Shown here: piece by piece, positions 1 through 9,251 of the stretch
Numbering within the stretch: position 1 is the first letter of the stretch
How the letters are laid out: the number at the start of each line of letters is the position of its first letter
NCBI GenBank assembly: GCA_947497315.1
Contig: CANMFX010000001.1
Coordinates: 806,001 to 870,000, forward strand
Reading direction: 5' to 3'
Length of the DNA stretch: 64,000 nucleotides
From: an uncultured Sphingomonadaceae bacterium
Lineage (GTDB): Bacteria > Pseudomonadota > Alphaproteobacteria > Sphingomonadales > Sphingomonadaceae
Program-made: the position numbers and the translations under genes
Notes under the pieces: model-generated
The model's input: only the letters and a program-made list of their open reading frames with translations
Databases searched by the model: none
Told to the model about the DNA's origin: nothing

Positions 1-391
1 TATCCTTCACCGTTTCTGCATTAAGTTCCCGGACAAACGGTGTTTCCAGTTTGCGTAGCGAGGCATTGTGAATTTGCGGTTTGTCACGATATTCCATGAC
101 TGTCATTCCGGCTGGCACTGTCAAAGCCGCAAGGGCCTGAGCATCTTCGTCGCTCGCGAGATGCGCGAGCACCGGAATGCCGTCAAAAGTAACTATGGTT
201 CCCAGATTGTCATGAACGTGCTGAATCCACTGTGGATCAAAAGCAAATGTCATGTTTATCCATAGACTACCGCTGATATTACCCTGCAATTTTTCGACCA
301 GGCGGCGTCCCCGTTCCGCGTTGGTCATTCCCCATATCAGCGTGTCATTTTTGCCATGCAGCAAAAGAGTCACACCGTTTTTGGTCTGCAT
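1..391 (-). CDS. CDP-alcohol phosphatidyltransferase family protein, N-terminal part (cut by window edge)
   Basis: An open frame runs from ATG at 391 leftwards off the window, giving 130 residues without a stop. An AGGA ribosome site lies about nine bases before the ATG. The visible part has no membrane segment. It ends with residues resembling RKLETPFVRELNAETVKD, which I recognise from sphingomonad proteins annotated as CDP-alcohol phosphatidyltransferases, where this stretch sits just ahead of the membrane catalytic domain. The catalytic domain itself is outside the window, so the function (phospholipid head-group transfer) is inferred from the N-terminal resemblance only. It is divergent from sdhB. 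Confidence 0.55.
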   Translation of the reverse strand, partial: MQTKNGVTLLLHGKNDTLIWGMTNAERGRRLVEKLQGNISGSLWINMTFAFDPQWIQHVHDNLGTIVTFDGIPVLAHLASDEDAQALAALTVPAGMTVMEYRDKPQIHNASLRKLETPFVRELNAETVKD

Positions 392-696
392 ATGAATTGT
401 TCCTGTCGTAATTTGGGTGATTTGGGCGTTATCTTCGTAAATACCAGTGATTTGTATGCGTTAGCAGAAAAATGGGGCATTTTAGAATCGAAAAAGAGGC
501 AAATCGTGCAAATCGCAAGAGTGCGAGCGCTTATCAAAATTACCAGCACCACATGTTTTGCTGGTTTTGCAGGGCCTAGGGGTGATTTGGCCGCGTATTT
601 CAGGCATTGAGTTTGCCGAGAAACTGGCTATGAAAGGCGGAACATAACCGACTACCAACGCGACATCTATTATTTCGCCAACACAAGAGAATATTG
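392..696. other. gene-free divergent control region
   Basis: About 305 bases lie between the outward-facing phosphatidyltransferase-like gene and sdhB. Short open frames exist here but have no ribosome site or recognisable protein. Both neighbours' promoters must lie here. I see no strong hairpin or palindrome. Confidence 0.5.
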
Positions 697-1479
697 ATGG
701 CAACCTTTACGCTTCCGAAAAACAGTAAAATCCGTAAGACCGGCGAAGTGCATGAGGCGCTGAGTGGCGGAAAGGCGCGCGCGTTTAAAGTCTATCGCTA
801 TGATCCGGATAGCGGCGAAAACCCGCGCTATGACACGTTCAAGATCGATACGGATGACTGCGGGCCAATGGTTCTCGATGCGCTGATCAAGATGAAAAGC
901 GAACAGGATTCTACCCTGACCTTCCGCCGGTCGTGCCGTGAAGGCATTTGCGGGTCCTGCGCGATGAATATCGACGGTAAAAACGGTCTTGCCTGCACCA
1001 CCGCGATTGAGGATTGCGGCAAGGAAGTCAAAATAACACCGCTGCCACATATGGAAGTGATCAAGGATCTGGTCCCTGATTTCACCCACTTCTATGCGCA
1101 ATATGCATCCATCCAGCCATGGCTGAAAACCGTGACGCCGACGCCTTCCGGTAAAGAACGGCTGCAGTCGCCCGAAGATCGCGCCAAGCTGGACGGCCTT
1201 TATGAGTGCATCCTGTGCGCTTGCTGCCAGACCAGCTGCCCAAGCTATTGGTGGAATAGCGACAAGTTTCTTGGTCCTGCCATATTGTTGCAAGCCTATC
1301 GCTGGCTTGCCGATAGCCGGGATGAAATGACCGGTGAGCGGCTTGACGAACTGGAAGATCCCTTCCGCCTCTATCGCTGCCACACGATCATGAACTGTGC
1401 CAATGCCTGCCCCAAAGGTCTCTCCCCCGCAAAGGCAATTGCCGAGATCAAGAAGATGACGGCCGCGCGCGAAGTTTAA
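697..1479 (+). CDS. sdhB: succinate dehydrogenase iron-sulfur subunit
   Basis: SdhB carries electrons from the flavoprotein SdhA to ubiquinone through three iron-sulfur clusters at the cytoplasmic face of the inner membrane (TCA cycle, complex II). The 260-residue product has the family's normal length. The [2Fe-2S] cysteines are at about 80, 85, 88 and 100 (CREGICGSC motif). The [4Fe-4S]/[3Fe-4S] motifs [11 protein letters not shown] (from about 171) and [14 protein letters not shown] (from about 228) follow. ATG 697 was chosen because AAGAGA lies seven bases upstream; a TTG directly before it is less likely. sdhC, sdhD and sdhA are not beside it, so the other subunits must be encoded elsewhere. 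Confidence 0.97.
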   Translation: MATFTLPKNSKIRKTGEVHEALSGGKARAFKVYRYDPDSGENPRYDTFKIDTDDCGPMVLDALIKMKSEQDSTLTFRRSCREGICGSCAMNIDGKNGLACTTAIEDCGKEVKITPLPHMEVIKDLVPDFTHFYAQYASIQPWLKTVTPTPSGKERLQSPEDRAKLDGLYECILCACCQTSCPSYWWNSDKFLGPAILLQAYRWLADSRDEMTGERLDELEDPFRLYRCHTIMNCANACPKGLSPAKAIAEIKKMTAAREV

Positions 1480-1562
1480 GAAGCATTCTTACAGGCCGTA
1501 TTGCAATCTCATCACCGCGGCTCTGAACAGTCTGCAGAACATGAATATGGTGGGCATGAGGA

Positions 1563-2594
1563 GTGGCAGATACTCCATCCTTATATTTTGGCGGGACCGG
1601 TTTTCCCGAACGCCATTTGCGCAATATATTGGAAGCGCGCGTCCATGCTGTTCCGCCGGGCGGAGAGATTGTCTGGACTACCTATTATTTCCGTGATCGG
1701 GAACTGGCAAAGGCCCTTGTAAAAGCTGCTGAGCGCGGTGTGCAGGTCTACATCCTTATGGAAGCCGAACCGCGATACGCCGGTGCGAATGACAATGTTA
1801 TTGCCATTCTGAAAAGTAATATGCATTTGCCGGGCCTGACATTGAGCCTCTGGAACTCAGTTCTGTCCAAAAAGCTGGCGGCGCATCTGCACAGCAAGAT
1901 TTACTGGTTCTCGCATCCTGTACCAACGGCATTTGTCGGCTCTTTCAACCCGTCAACCGATATACCGGAGGATGAAGCGATCATTGCGGCCATTGGTGAT
2001 CAGGATCGGGGCCATAATCTGTTGTTCGAGACTCAGGATGATGCGATTTGCACCGGACTGAGAGCTTATTCGCTCAAAGGGTTTTCGCCGCTGCAACGTT
2101 TCCACCGCGTACAGAATGAAGTCATTCATGGTGATGCGCTGTCGCTCTGGTTCTTTCCGCGTATCAATAGCCGGGTCGTGCATGACCGGCTGAAACAGGT
2201 CGGCTCGAATGCACGGATTTCGCTGGCCATGTCTCATTTCAAGGACGTTGAAATCCTCGGCCGGCTGGAAGATGTGGTGCGCCGGGGCGGTGAAGTGCGG
2301 ATGATCGTGCATCATACCGAGCGACGCGTGCCAGAAGCTATCGTCGCACAGGCACGTAAGGCCGGGATAAACATCCGCCGCTATCGCCATAGGGATGCGC
2401 TGCCGATGCATAGCAAATATCTGCTGATAGAAACCGCCAACAGGCAGGAAAGCTGGCTGGGGAGTTTGAACTACAACTGGCGCTCTCGCTATATCAACCA
2501 TGAGATTTTGCTGCGATCGACAGAGCCCGATATTCAGGACGCGCTAGCCCGCAATTTCGATACTATCTTTAGCGAATGCACCAATCCAGAATAG
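1563..2594 (+). CDS. phospholipase D-like domain protein with atypical HKD motifs
   Basis: The 343-residue protein has two phospholipase D-type repeats. Each carries the His-x-Lys pair and the later Gly-Ser-x-Asn of the family: H110/K112 with GSFN near 126, and H283/K285 with GSLN near 300. The aspartate expected seven residues after each histidine is replaced by Ser117 in the first repeat and Glu290 in the second. Whether the protein is a phosphodiesterase or transphosphatidylase is therefore uncertain. No signal peptide is visible. The only good start is GTG 1563, where GAGGA touches the start codon; an in-frame TGA at 1557 excludes a longer form. It follows sdhB by 83 bases on the same strand. 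Confidence 0.8.
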   Translation: MADTPSLYFGGTGFPERHLRNILEARVHAVPPGGEIVWTTYYFRDRELAKALVKAAERGVQVYILMEAEPRYAGANDNVIAILKSNMHLPGLTLSLWNSVLSKKLAAHLHSKIYWFSHPVPTAFVGSFNPSTDIPEDEAIIAAIGDQDRGHNLLFETQDDAICTGLRAYSLKGFSPLQRFHRVQNEVIHGDALSLWFFPRINSRVVHDRLKQVGSNARISLAMSHFKDVEILGRLEDVVRRGGEVRMIVHHTERRVPEAIVAQARKAGINIRRYRHRDALPMHSKYLLIETANRQESWLGSLNYNWRSRYINHEILLRSTEPDIQDALARNFDTIFSECTNPE

Positions 2595-2668
2595 GTCATG
2601 GTGACAGACGTTAAGCACAAGATATTAAAGGTCGATATTCCAGAGCGGCCAGATTACAGTGGCGGGAT

Positions 2669-3142
2669 ATGACTGAAGCAGACAAGAATTTTTTCACCAG
2701 CGATCCCGATCCAGACCATCCCGGTTGGTATCAATGGAAGTTGAAAGACCCGGAATGCTATAACAGCTTTCTGGGGCCCATGATTGTTCGCCGTGGTGGC
2801 GATGGTATCGCGGACAATATTGCCCGGGTCCGCATGTTCCCTGAACGACAGCACCGCAATCTTGGTGACGCCGTTCACGGTGGTACAATGATGGGTTTTA
2901 TCGACTGCGCACTGTTCGCCGCGATGCGGGTTTTGGAAATCGGACCCTCGGGATTTGCGGTGACGCTGGAATTGCAGACCCATTTTATCGGTGCGGCTCG
3001 GCTCGGTGAACCGCTTGAAGCACAGGTTGAGGTGGCACGGGAAACCGGTCGTTTCCTGTTTCTGCGCGGGCTGGTGGTGCAGGGCGACGGCAGCGAGAAT
3101 ATGGCCTCCTATACGGCTATCGTCAAAAAAGCACCCCAATGA
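2669..3142 (+). CDS. PaaI-family hotdog thioesterase
   Basis: A 157-residue protein with a single hotdog-fold acyl-CoA thioesterase domain. The motif around residues 71-82 (DAVHGGTMMGFIDCA) is the usual HGG-x-x-x-x-x-D active-site helix of PaaI/YdiI-like enzymes, which hydrolyse acyl- or aryl-CoA thioesters in the cytoplasm. The substrate cannot be read from sequence. The stop overlaps the start of zapE as ATGA, so the two are probably co-translated. The start ATG at 2669 is close behind GGCGGG. Confidence 0.88.
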   Translation: MTEADKNFFTSDPDPDHPGWYQWKLKDPECYNSFLGPMIVRRGGDGIADNIARVRMFPERQHRNLGDAVHGGTMMGFIDCALFAAMRVLEIGPSGFAVTLELQTHFIGAARLGEPLEAQVEVARETGRFLFLRGLVVQGDGSENMASYTAIVKKAPQ

Positions 3143-4260
3143 CGGGTTTTTACGCGCGCTATCAGGCGTTGATCGCAAATGGAGAATTGAGACCCGACGC
3201 GGATCAGGACGCCTGCGCACAGCGTTTGTCCCAATTGCAGGAAGAGCTTGAGGCAGTTCCGCCACGTGGCAGCGTGCTGTGGCGGATGTTCTCGAAAAAA
3301 CCAAACGCGCCGCGCGGCCTCTATATGTGGGGCGGTGTCGGGCGCGGCAAGTCTATGCTGATGGACCTGTTTTACGACAGTCTTCAGATCAACCGCAAGA
3401 AACGCGCCCATTTTCATGAGTTCATGCTGCTCGTGCACGATATGATGCGGGCGTGGCGGGAAGCCGATCCCGGTGATCCGATCCCCAATGTGGTGCGCGA
3501 TCTGGCACAGGATGCCCGAGTCCTCGCCTTTGATGAAATGGTGGTGAACAACAGCGCTGACGCGATGATCATGTCGCGGCTGTTTACCGGCCTTGTCGAA
3601 GCTGGGGTGACCCTGATTGCAACGTCCAATCGCCCGCCGGTTGATTTGTACAAGGACGGCCTCAATCGTGAACATTTCCTTCCTTTCATTGATTTGCTGG
3701 AAAATCGTCTCGACGTCATCTCGCTCAACGGGCCGACCGACTATCGCCGCGAACGATTGGGCGGTGTTGATCTTTGGCATGTGCCCAATGGCGACGCCGC
3801 GACCAAGGCGTTGAGTGAGGCCTTTTTCCGCCTGACCGACTATCCTCCGGAAGACCGTACACATGTGCCATCAGAAGAACTGCCGGTGCAGGGCGGCCGG
3901 TCGATGCATGTGCCCAAAGCCTTGAAAGGCGTCGGTGTTTTCTCGTTCAAACGGCTTTGTACCGAGGCGCGGGGTGCGCCCGACTATCTCGCCATTGCGC
4001 GCCATTTTCACAGTGTCATCATTGTCGGCATTCCGGTGCTTTCAAAGGAAAACCGCAACGAAGCGGCACGCTTTGTGACGCTGATTGATGCGCTCTACGA
4101 ATATCGCGTCAAGCTGCTGGCCAGCGCTGACGCGGAACCCGATGCGCTCTATCCCGAGGGCGACGGGTCATTCGAATTTGTCCGCACCGCCTCCCGACTG
4201 GTCGAGATGCAGTCGGATGATTATCTGGCGCTTGGGCACGGCACCGGTGAAGCGCTTTGA
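3139..4260 (+). CDS. zapE: cell division protein ZapE (AFG1-like ATPase)
   Basis: This 373-residue P-loop ATPase belongs to the AFG1/ZapE family, which associates with FtsZ rings in the cytoplasm. Walker A is GGVGRGKSM at about residues 61-69, and Walker B is LAFDEM near 132. The C-terminal SKENRNEAARF block is typical of the family. Length is normal. It begins inside the stop of the thioesterase gene (ATGA). It ends one base before the stop of the convergent phosphotransferase gene. In related alphaproteobacteria zapE often lies near mdh; here mdh is 2.8 kb downstream with a minus-strand gene pair and repeats in between. Confidence 0.95.
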   Translation: MTGFYARYQALIANGELRPDADQDACAQRLSQLQEELEAVPPRGSVLWRMFSKKPNAPRGLYMWGGVGRGKSMLMDLFYDSLQINRKKRAHFHEFMLLVHDMMRAWREADPGDPIPNVVRDLAQDARVLAFDEMVVNNSADAMIMSRLFTGLVEAGVTLIATSNRPPVDLYKDGLNREHFLPFIDLLENRLDVISLNGPTDYRRERLGGVDLWHVPNGDAATKALSEAFFRLTDYPPEDRTHVPSEELPVQGGRSMHVPKALKGVGVFSFKRLCTEARGAPDYLAIARHFHSVIIVGIPVLSKENRNEAARFVTLIDALYEYRVKLLASADAEPDALYPEGDGSFEFVRTASRLVEMQSDDYLALGHGTGEAL

Positions 4261-4261
4261 T

Positions 4262-5326
4262 CTAAAGCAGGCTCAAACTGTCAAGATCGAGCGCCATCTG
4301 CGCCGGGCGTTCCGCCATTGCCGCGAACATCCGGTCGCCGCGATCCGTTTGCTCGACATGCAGCGACGCGTTAATGGCCATGATGAAGCCGGCAAAGGCA
4401 TGACGGCGATATTCCTGCCAAAACTGATCAAAACCAAAGGGCAATCTCCATTTCTCTTCACGCCGATGGAGATAGTCTTGGACCAGTTTTTCCTCATGCT
4501 GGCGGCGCATCGCTGGATCCGCAAAGCTGGTGCCGATCATATAGGCAACGTCATTGGCAGGGTTACCGAATGTGCAAGTCTGCCAGTCCACCAAAGCGGC
4601 TAATTGTCCATCTTCATAAAACAGAATATTATCCAGCCGCATATCACCGTGCGTAATGGTCTGTTCGAGAGGTTCCTGCCCGACATAGGACCCGATCCGA
4701 TCCACCAGTTGCTGGCCAATATCCAGTATCTCAGGCGAGAGTAGATCGGCGAATCGCTGTTTGAAAACGGGATAGCCATTGGTCAGGGTCTGCTCGGTAA
4801 ACGCCACATTCTTCGCGGCATGGTGCAGCCATGCGAATTTCTCAAAGCCACCATCTGGCCTGAAGCCGTGGAGGCCAGCAGCTTCTTCCAGAGTCGTCTC
4901 AACCTGGACAAGTGTTGCTCCTGCCAATTGATCGCCTTGCTCTGCCGGTGCCATGTCTTCCAGCATCAGGACAAATTCCTGTTCATTGTCGGCAATGGCA
5001 GCGTGGTAGCATTTCGGGCATTTGACACCAGAGCCGCCAGCCACATCGCGGTACCATCCGACTTCCATATCATAGAGATGGAAAATGGCGGCCGCGCTGC
5101 GACTGATCTCGTCGGCGCTTGGACATTTGGCGATGAACGTAGACGGCCGCGTTAACTCATCTTGGCCTTCTGCCCACTCGCAACGAAAGCGGAAGCTGTC
5201 ACACACTTGCCCAGTTCCAACCGGTTTATAGGTCAGAGATGTTAGAGCGCCCGATGGCGCCCCAAAAACCTTCTCGACAAAGGCTTTTCCAAAATCTTCC
5301 GGGCGAAGCGGGAATTCCGCGCTCAT
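4262..5326 (-). CDS. phosphotransferase family protein (APH/EcKinase-like)
   Basis: The 354-residue protein has the protein-kinase-like fold of aminoglycoside/choline/ecdysteroid kinases. The Brenner motif HGDMRLDN is near 227 and the metal-binding Asp of LVDWQTC near 249. This family phosphorylates small molecules; members in proteobacteria are often found with acyl-CoA dehydrogenase or steroid-degradation genes. The start ATG overlaps the stop of the upstream AttH-like gene as ATGA, so the two form one transcript. The substrate is unknown. The end lies one base from zapE, on the opposite strand. Confidence 0.88.
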   Translation of the reverse strand: MSAEFPLRPEDFGKAFVEKVFGAPSGALTSLTYKPVGTGQVCDSFRFRCEWAEGQDELTRPSTFIAKCPSADEISRSAAAIFHLYDMEVGWYRDVAGGSGVKCPKCYHAAIADNEQEFVLMLEDMAPAEQGDQLAGATLVQVETTLEEAAGLHGFRPDGGFEKFAWLHHAAKNVAFTEQTLTNGYPVFKQRFADLLSPEILDIGQQLVDRIGSYVGQEPLEQTITHGDMRLDNILFYEDGQLAALVDWQTCTFGNPANDVAYMIGTSFADPAMRRQHEEKLVQDYLHRREEKWRLPFGFDQFWQEYRRHAFAGFIMAINASLHVEQTDRGDRMFAAMAERPAQMALDLDSLSLL

Positions 5327-6423
5327 GGTGCGGGGTGCAGCAGGTCGGTGAGCCCGCTGGTCTTGTGAGGTCCGACGAACAATTGTTCGACAATGCCGAT
5401 GCCTTCATGGCTGTCGTCGCCACTGGTCAACACCGTGTCACTGAGCGCCTGAATATGGATATAGAGCATGTCATGATCCGGCACATTGGCGAGATCTATT
5501 GCATCATAAGCGGTTTCCAGCGGGCCATGGTCCATGCCGTGTCCCCATTCGGGGTGCATATAGCCGAGGCCGGACATATAGAAGGTCCGCGTCGCGTCTC
5601 CCGTGCGCGGGGTGATCGACAATGTGCCATTGGTCGTTTCCAGGTCGAGCTGTTTCACGCGCCGGGTGCCGCTACGATAGCTGAGACCAAAGCTGGCCGG
5701 CTCGAATTCCTGTCGCGCACCGTCTATGGCATCCACGACGCCACGCCGGTTCCACGGCAAGCCTTCGCCATCATCATTGCTGTGAAAGAAACAGGCGTGA
5801 TTTTCGAAATTGAGCGGCGTCCATAGCCACCAGAATTGCGGCAGGGCCCCGGCAGGGGGAGGCTGCGATTCCGGTGAGCCGACGGGGCGAATACCCCAGC
5901 TGCGATCCCGCGTGCCGCGATGGCTTTCCGGCGAAAGCGCCAGCGCTTGATCGCCGACATACAATGTCCCGGACCACCCGCCATTTTGGGTCAGGCGGGT
6001 ATAGTCCATCACCATGCGCGGGCCGTCGCGCCGAATGAAGCGCGGTTCCTCAATCGGTGCGTGGCGCGCGGTGAAGCGGATATCGGCGGTGATCGGACTG
6101 TCGTTGTCGGTGACGATCAGGCGCAATTCTTGCAGCGGCTCGACTATCTCCACCATGATCGGACCGACGCTGAGGTCCATCCGCTCGCTGCCCATGCGTT
6201 TCGAGGCGCGCAGGTTATGCTGCTTGCCGTCTATCGACACACAGAAGGCCGCATCCATGATATCGAGCTGCGGATATACGCCCAGGGCAGCGGCGAAAAA
6301 GATACTGCCATCCGCGCTATAACCGTTGAAGAAATAGCGGTCATAGAAATTGCGGTTGTCGCCGGACACTGCCATCGGCTCCGGCGTCTGGTGCAGCGGA
6401 TAATCGTCGCCTTTGCTCAGCAT
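5323..6423 (-). CDS. AttH/CrtC-like (DUF7064/DUF7065-type) protein of unknown function
   Basis: A 366-residue soluble protein without signal peptide. It resembles the lipocalin-like AttH/CrtC fold used by proteins annotated DUF7064/DUF7065. The central HRGTRDRSWGIRPVG block (about 169-183) and the FWWLWTPLNF block that follows are the recognisable parts. CrtC-like relatives hydrate or bind hydrophobic isoprenoids, but no catalytic role can be assigned here. It is translationally coupled to the phosphotransferase downstream, which suggests both act on the same hydrophobic or alcohol-bearing compound. AGGAGAGA lies about ten bases before ATG 6423. Confidence 0.65.
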   Translation of the reverse strand: MLSKGDDYPLHQTPEPMAVSGDNRNFYDRYFFNGYSADGSIFFAAALGVYPQLDIMDAAFCVSIDGKQHNLRASKRMGSERMDLSVGPIMVEIVEPLQELRLIVTDNDSPITADIRFTARHAPIEEPRFIRRDGPRMVMDYTRLTQNGGWSGTLYVGDQALALSPESHRGTRDRSWGIRPVGSPESQPPPAGALPQFWWLWTPLNFENHACFFHSNDDGEGLPWNRRGVVDAIDGARQEFEPASFGLSYRSGTRRVKQLDLETTNGTLSITPRTGDATRTFYMSGLGYMHPEWGHGMDHGPLETAYDAIDLANVPDHDMLYIHIQALSDTVLTSGDDSHEGIGIVEQLFVGPHKTSGLTDLLHPAP

Positions 6424-6468
6424 GGGCCTATTCTCTCCTGATTTCTTTTTTTTGCATCATGGCGCGCC

Positions 6469-6783
6469 ATGCCGGTCTTGGCAAAGCAAAAGATGCTTGG
6501 ACAAGGGGGGCGAAGTTTACAAAGTGGACATGGTTCTTTTGGGTGGATTTGAAGCGGCCAGGCCCAGTCAAAGTTCACACACATCACAGGGTCTTTATTC
6601 TCCTCTCCACCGCCGTGCTCCGCACTTGATGCGGAGCCCAGGGTAGACGGGCGCGACAGCCGTCCTAGGCTCCGCATCAAGTGCGGAGCACAAAACGGCA
6701 GGGACATTTGATATCCTCGCACTGACAACGCGGCCCAAAGTTCACACAAATCACACCCTGCCAAATGCCGGTCTTTGGGAAGG
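6469..6783. repeat. two-part direct repeat flanking the inverted hairpins
   Basis: Two motifs occur twice in the same orientation. ATGCCGGTCTT is at 6469-6479 and 6765-6775. CAAAGTTCACACA-x-ATCACA is at 6569-6588 and 6736-6755, with one mismatch in 20 bases. The order of the two motifs is the same in the first copy and reversed in the second. They look like pieces of a dispersed intergenic repeat and not coding sequence. Confidence 0.65.
6615..6691. repeat. REP/BIME-like inverted pair of palindromes
   Basis: A 24-base arm at 6615-6638 is matched perfectly, in inverted orientation, by 6668-6691. Each arm is itself a hairpin: GCTCCGCA and TGCGGAGC separated by five bases. ACGG/CCGT inside the 29-base spacer extends the pairing. 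This is the layout of a bacterial interspersed mosaic element. I do not see a transposase of the REP-associated type nearby. Confidence 0.85.
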
Positions 6784-6892
6784 ATTGTTCGTTCCTTTTG
6801 GCCAGATTCAATCGTGCAAAACATCTGTGCTGATCCTGTTCAAAACGAGAGAGATATCCGAGCGAAAGACTATCACGGTCCAGCCCGTGTAG

Positions 6893-8025
<1,133 letters not shown>

Positions 8026-8026
<1 letters not shown>

Positions 8027-8307
8027 TGAACTTTACTGTCATTTTCTTTATGGCTGGATTGCTGGTGTACGGAGCAATTGTCTTTTGGTCTGGTATGCGC
8101 GGACTTTGGTGGCTGGCGATATTGTTGAGCTTGCCCTCAGTAATGGGGGGCATCATGTCTTTATCTATTGACATGTCTGGCTCTTCTTCGCCGCTGTTTC
8201 AAAATTTTGGATGGGTTGTCATCGGTCAAATCATAGTAGGTCTGCTGGCTTATTGGGCTGGGAGCACCAAAAAAACAAAAACGGATAACTCGAAGGGTTT
8301 CAAATAA
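8026..8307 (+). CDS. small membrane protein of unknown function inside the TCA operon
   Basis: A 93-residue protein with three predicted membrane segments (about residues 4-20, 26-46 and 60-80) and a short basic Lys/Thr-rich tail. I do not recognise its family. Both ends are TAATG junctions: it starts on the last base of the mdh stop, and sucD starts on the last base of its own stop. It must therefore be co-translated with both enzymes. The base composition (more A/T than its neighbours) and the membrane character are unlike the rest of the operon. In the mdh-sucC-sucD order of many alphaproteobacteria, this is where sucC sits. Confidence 0.75.
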
Positions 8308-9197
8308 TGAGCATTTTAATCGACAAAAACACCAAAGTTATCACGCAGGGCATGACCGGCAATACCGGCACGTTCCATACTGAACAGGCTTTGGCTTATG
8401 GAACGCAAATGGTCGCAGGTGTGACCCCCGGCAAGGGCGGAACCACCCATATCGGTCTGCCTAATTACGATACCGTGGCTGAAGCCAAAGACGCAACCGG
8501 CGCGACCGCTTCGGTGGTTTATGTGCCGCCGCCATTTGCCGCGGACTCGATCCTCGAAGCGATTGATGCCGAGATTGAATTGATCGTCGCGATTACCGAA
8601 GGTGTTCCGGTGCTCGACATGGTGCGGGTGAAGCGGGCGCTGCAGGGCTCGAAGTCGCGGCTTATCGGCCCCAACTGCCCCGGCGTTCTGACCCCTGACG
8701 AATGCAAGATCGGTATCATGCCCGGCAGCATCTTCAAGAAAGGCTCGGTCGGCGTGGTTTCGCGCTCCGGTACGCTCACCTATGAAGCGGTGCATCAGAC
8801 TACAGCGGTTGGCCTTGGCCAGACCACAGCGGTGGGCATTGGCGGTGACCCGGTCAACGGCACCAACTTTATCGACGTGCTCGAGCTGTTCCTCGCAGAC
8901 GATGAAACCAAGTCGATCATCATGATCGGCGAAATTGGCGGCAGCGCGGAAGAAGAAGCGGCGCAATTTATCGCCGACGAAGCCAAGAAGGGCCGCAGCA
9001 AGCCGATGGTTGGCTTTATCGCAGGCCTCACGGCGCCTCCGGGCCGCCGCATGGGCCATGCGGGCGCGATTGTTTCCGGCGGTCAAGGCGGCGCGGAAGA
9101 CAAGATTGCGGCGATGGAAGCGGCGGGCATTCGCGTGTCACCTTCGCCAAGCGAACTGGGCACGACGCTCGACGCGATGCTGAAAGAAACGGTCTGA
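8307..9197 (+). CDS. sucD: succinyl-CoA synthetase alpha subunit
   Basis: SucD binds CoA and carries the phosphohistidine of succinate-CoA ligase (TCA cycle, substrate-level phosphorylation). The 296-residue product shows the N-terminal Rossmann CoA-binding region with [10 protein letters not shown] (about 16-25), the IGPNCPG motif, the [11 protein letters not shown] motif, and the active-site histidine in [10 protein letters not shown] near 250. The enzyme needs the beta subunit SucC, which is not encoded in the window. The start overlaps the small membrane gene's stop as TAATG. A CCCCTGC/GCAGGGG palindrome follows the stop. Confidence 0.97.
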   Translation: MSILIDKNTKVITQGMTGNTGTFHTEQALAYGTQMVAGVTPGKGGTTHIGLPNYDTVAEAKDATGATASVVYVPPPFAADSILEAIDAEIELIVAITEGVPVLDMVRVKRALQGSKSRLIGPNCPGVLTPDECKIGIMPGSIFKKGSVGVVSRSGTLTYEAVHQTTAVGLGQTTAVGIGGDPVNGTNFIDVLELFLADDETKSIIMIGEIGGSAEEEAAQFIADEAKKGRSKPMVGFIAGLTAPPGRRMGHAGAIVSGGQGGAEDKIAAMEAAGIRVSPSPSELGTTLDAMLKETV

Positions 9198-9209
9198 AGA
9201 TAGTCTAGT

Positions 9210-9229
9210 GCCCCTGCGCAGGCAGGGGC
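9210..9229. repeat. intercistronic palindrome between sucD and sucA
   Basis: A perfect 8-base stem, GCCCCTGC/GCAGGGGC with a four-base loop, lies in the 54-base sucD-sucA gap. No T run follows, so it is not a terminator. It resembles short GC-rich palindromes scattered through sphingomonad genomes and may stabilise or punctuate the operon transcript. Confidence 0.75.
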
Positions 9230-9251
9230 CGCCCTCCCCAAGGAAATGATC

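Noticed and set aside
356-610. 84-codon open frame upstream of sdhB
   Set aside because: No ribosome site, no recognisable family, and it lies in the divergent control region opposite the start of the minus-strand gene.
6417-6824. 135-codon minus-strand frame with Cys- and Arg-rich translation
   Set aside because: The translation is produced by the direct and inverted repeats. The frame overlaps the hairpins and has no family resemblance.
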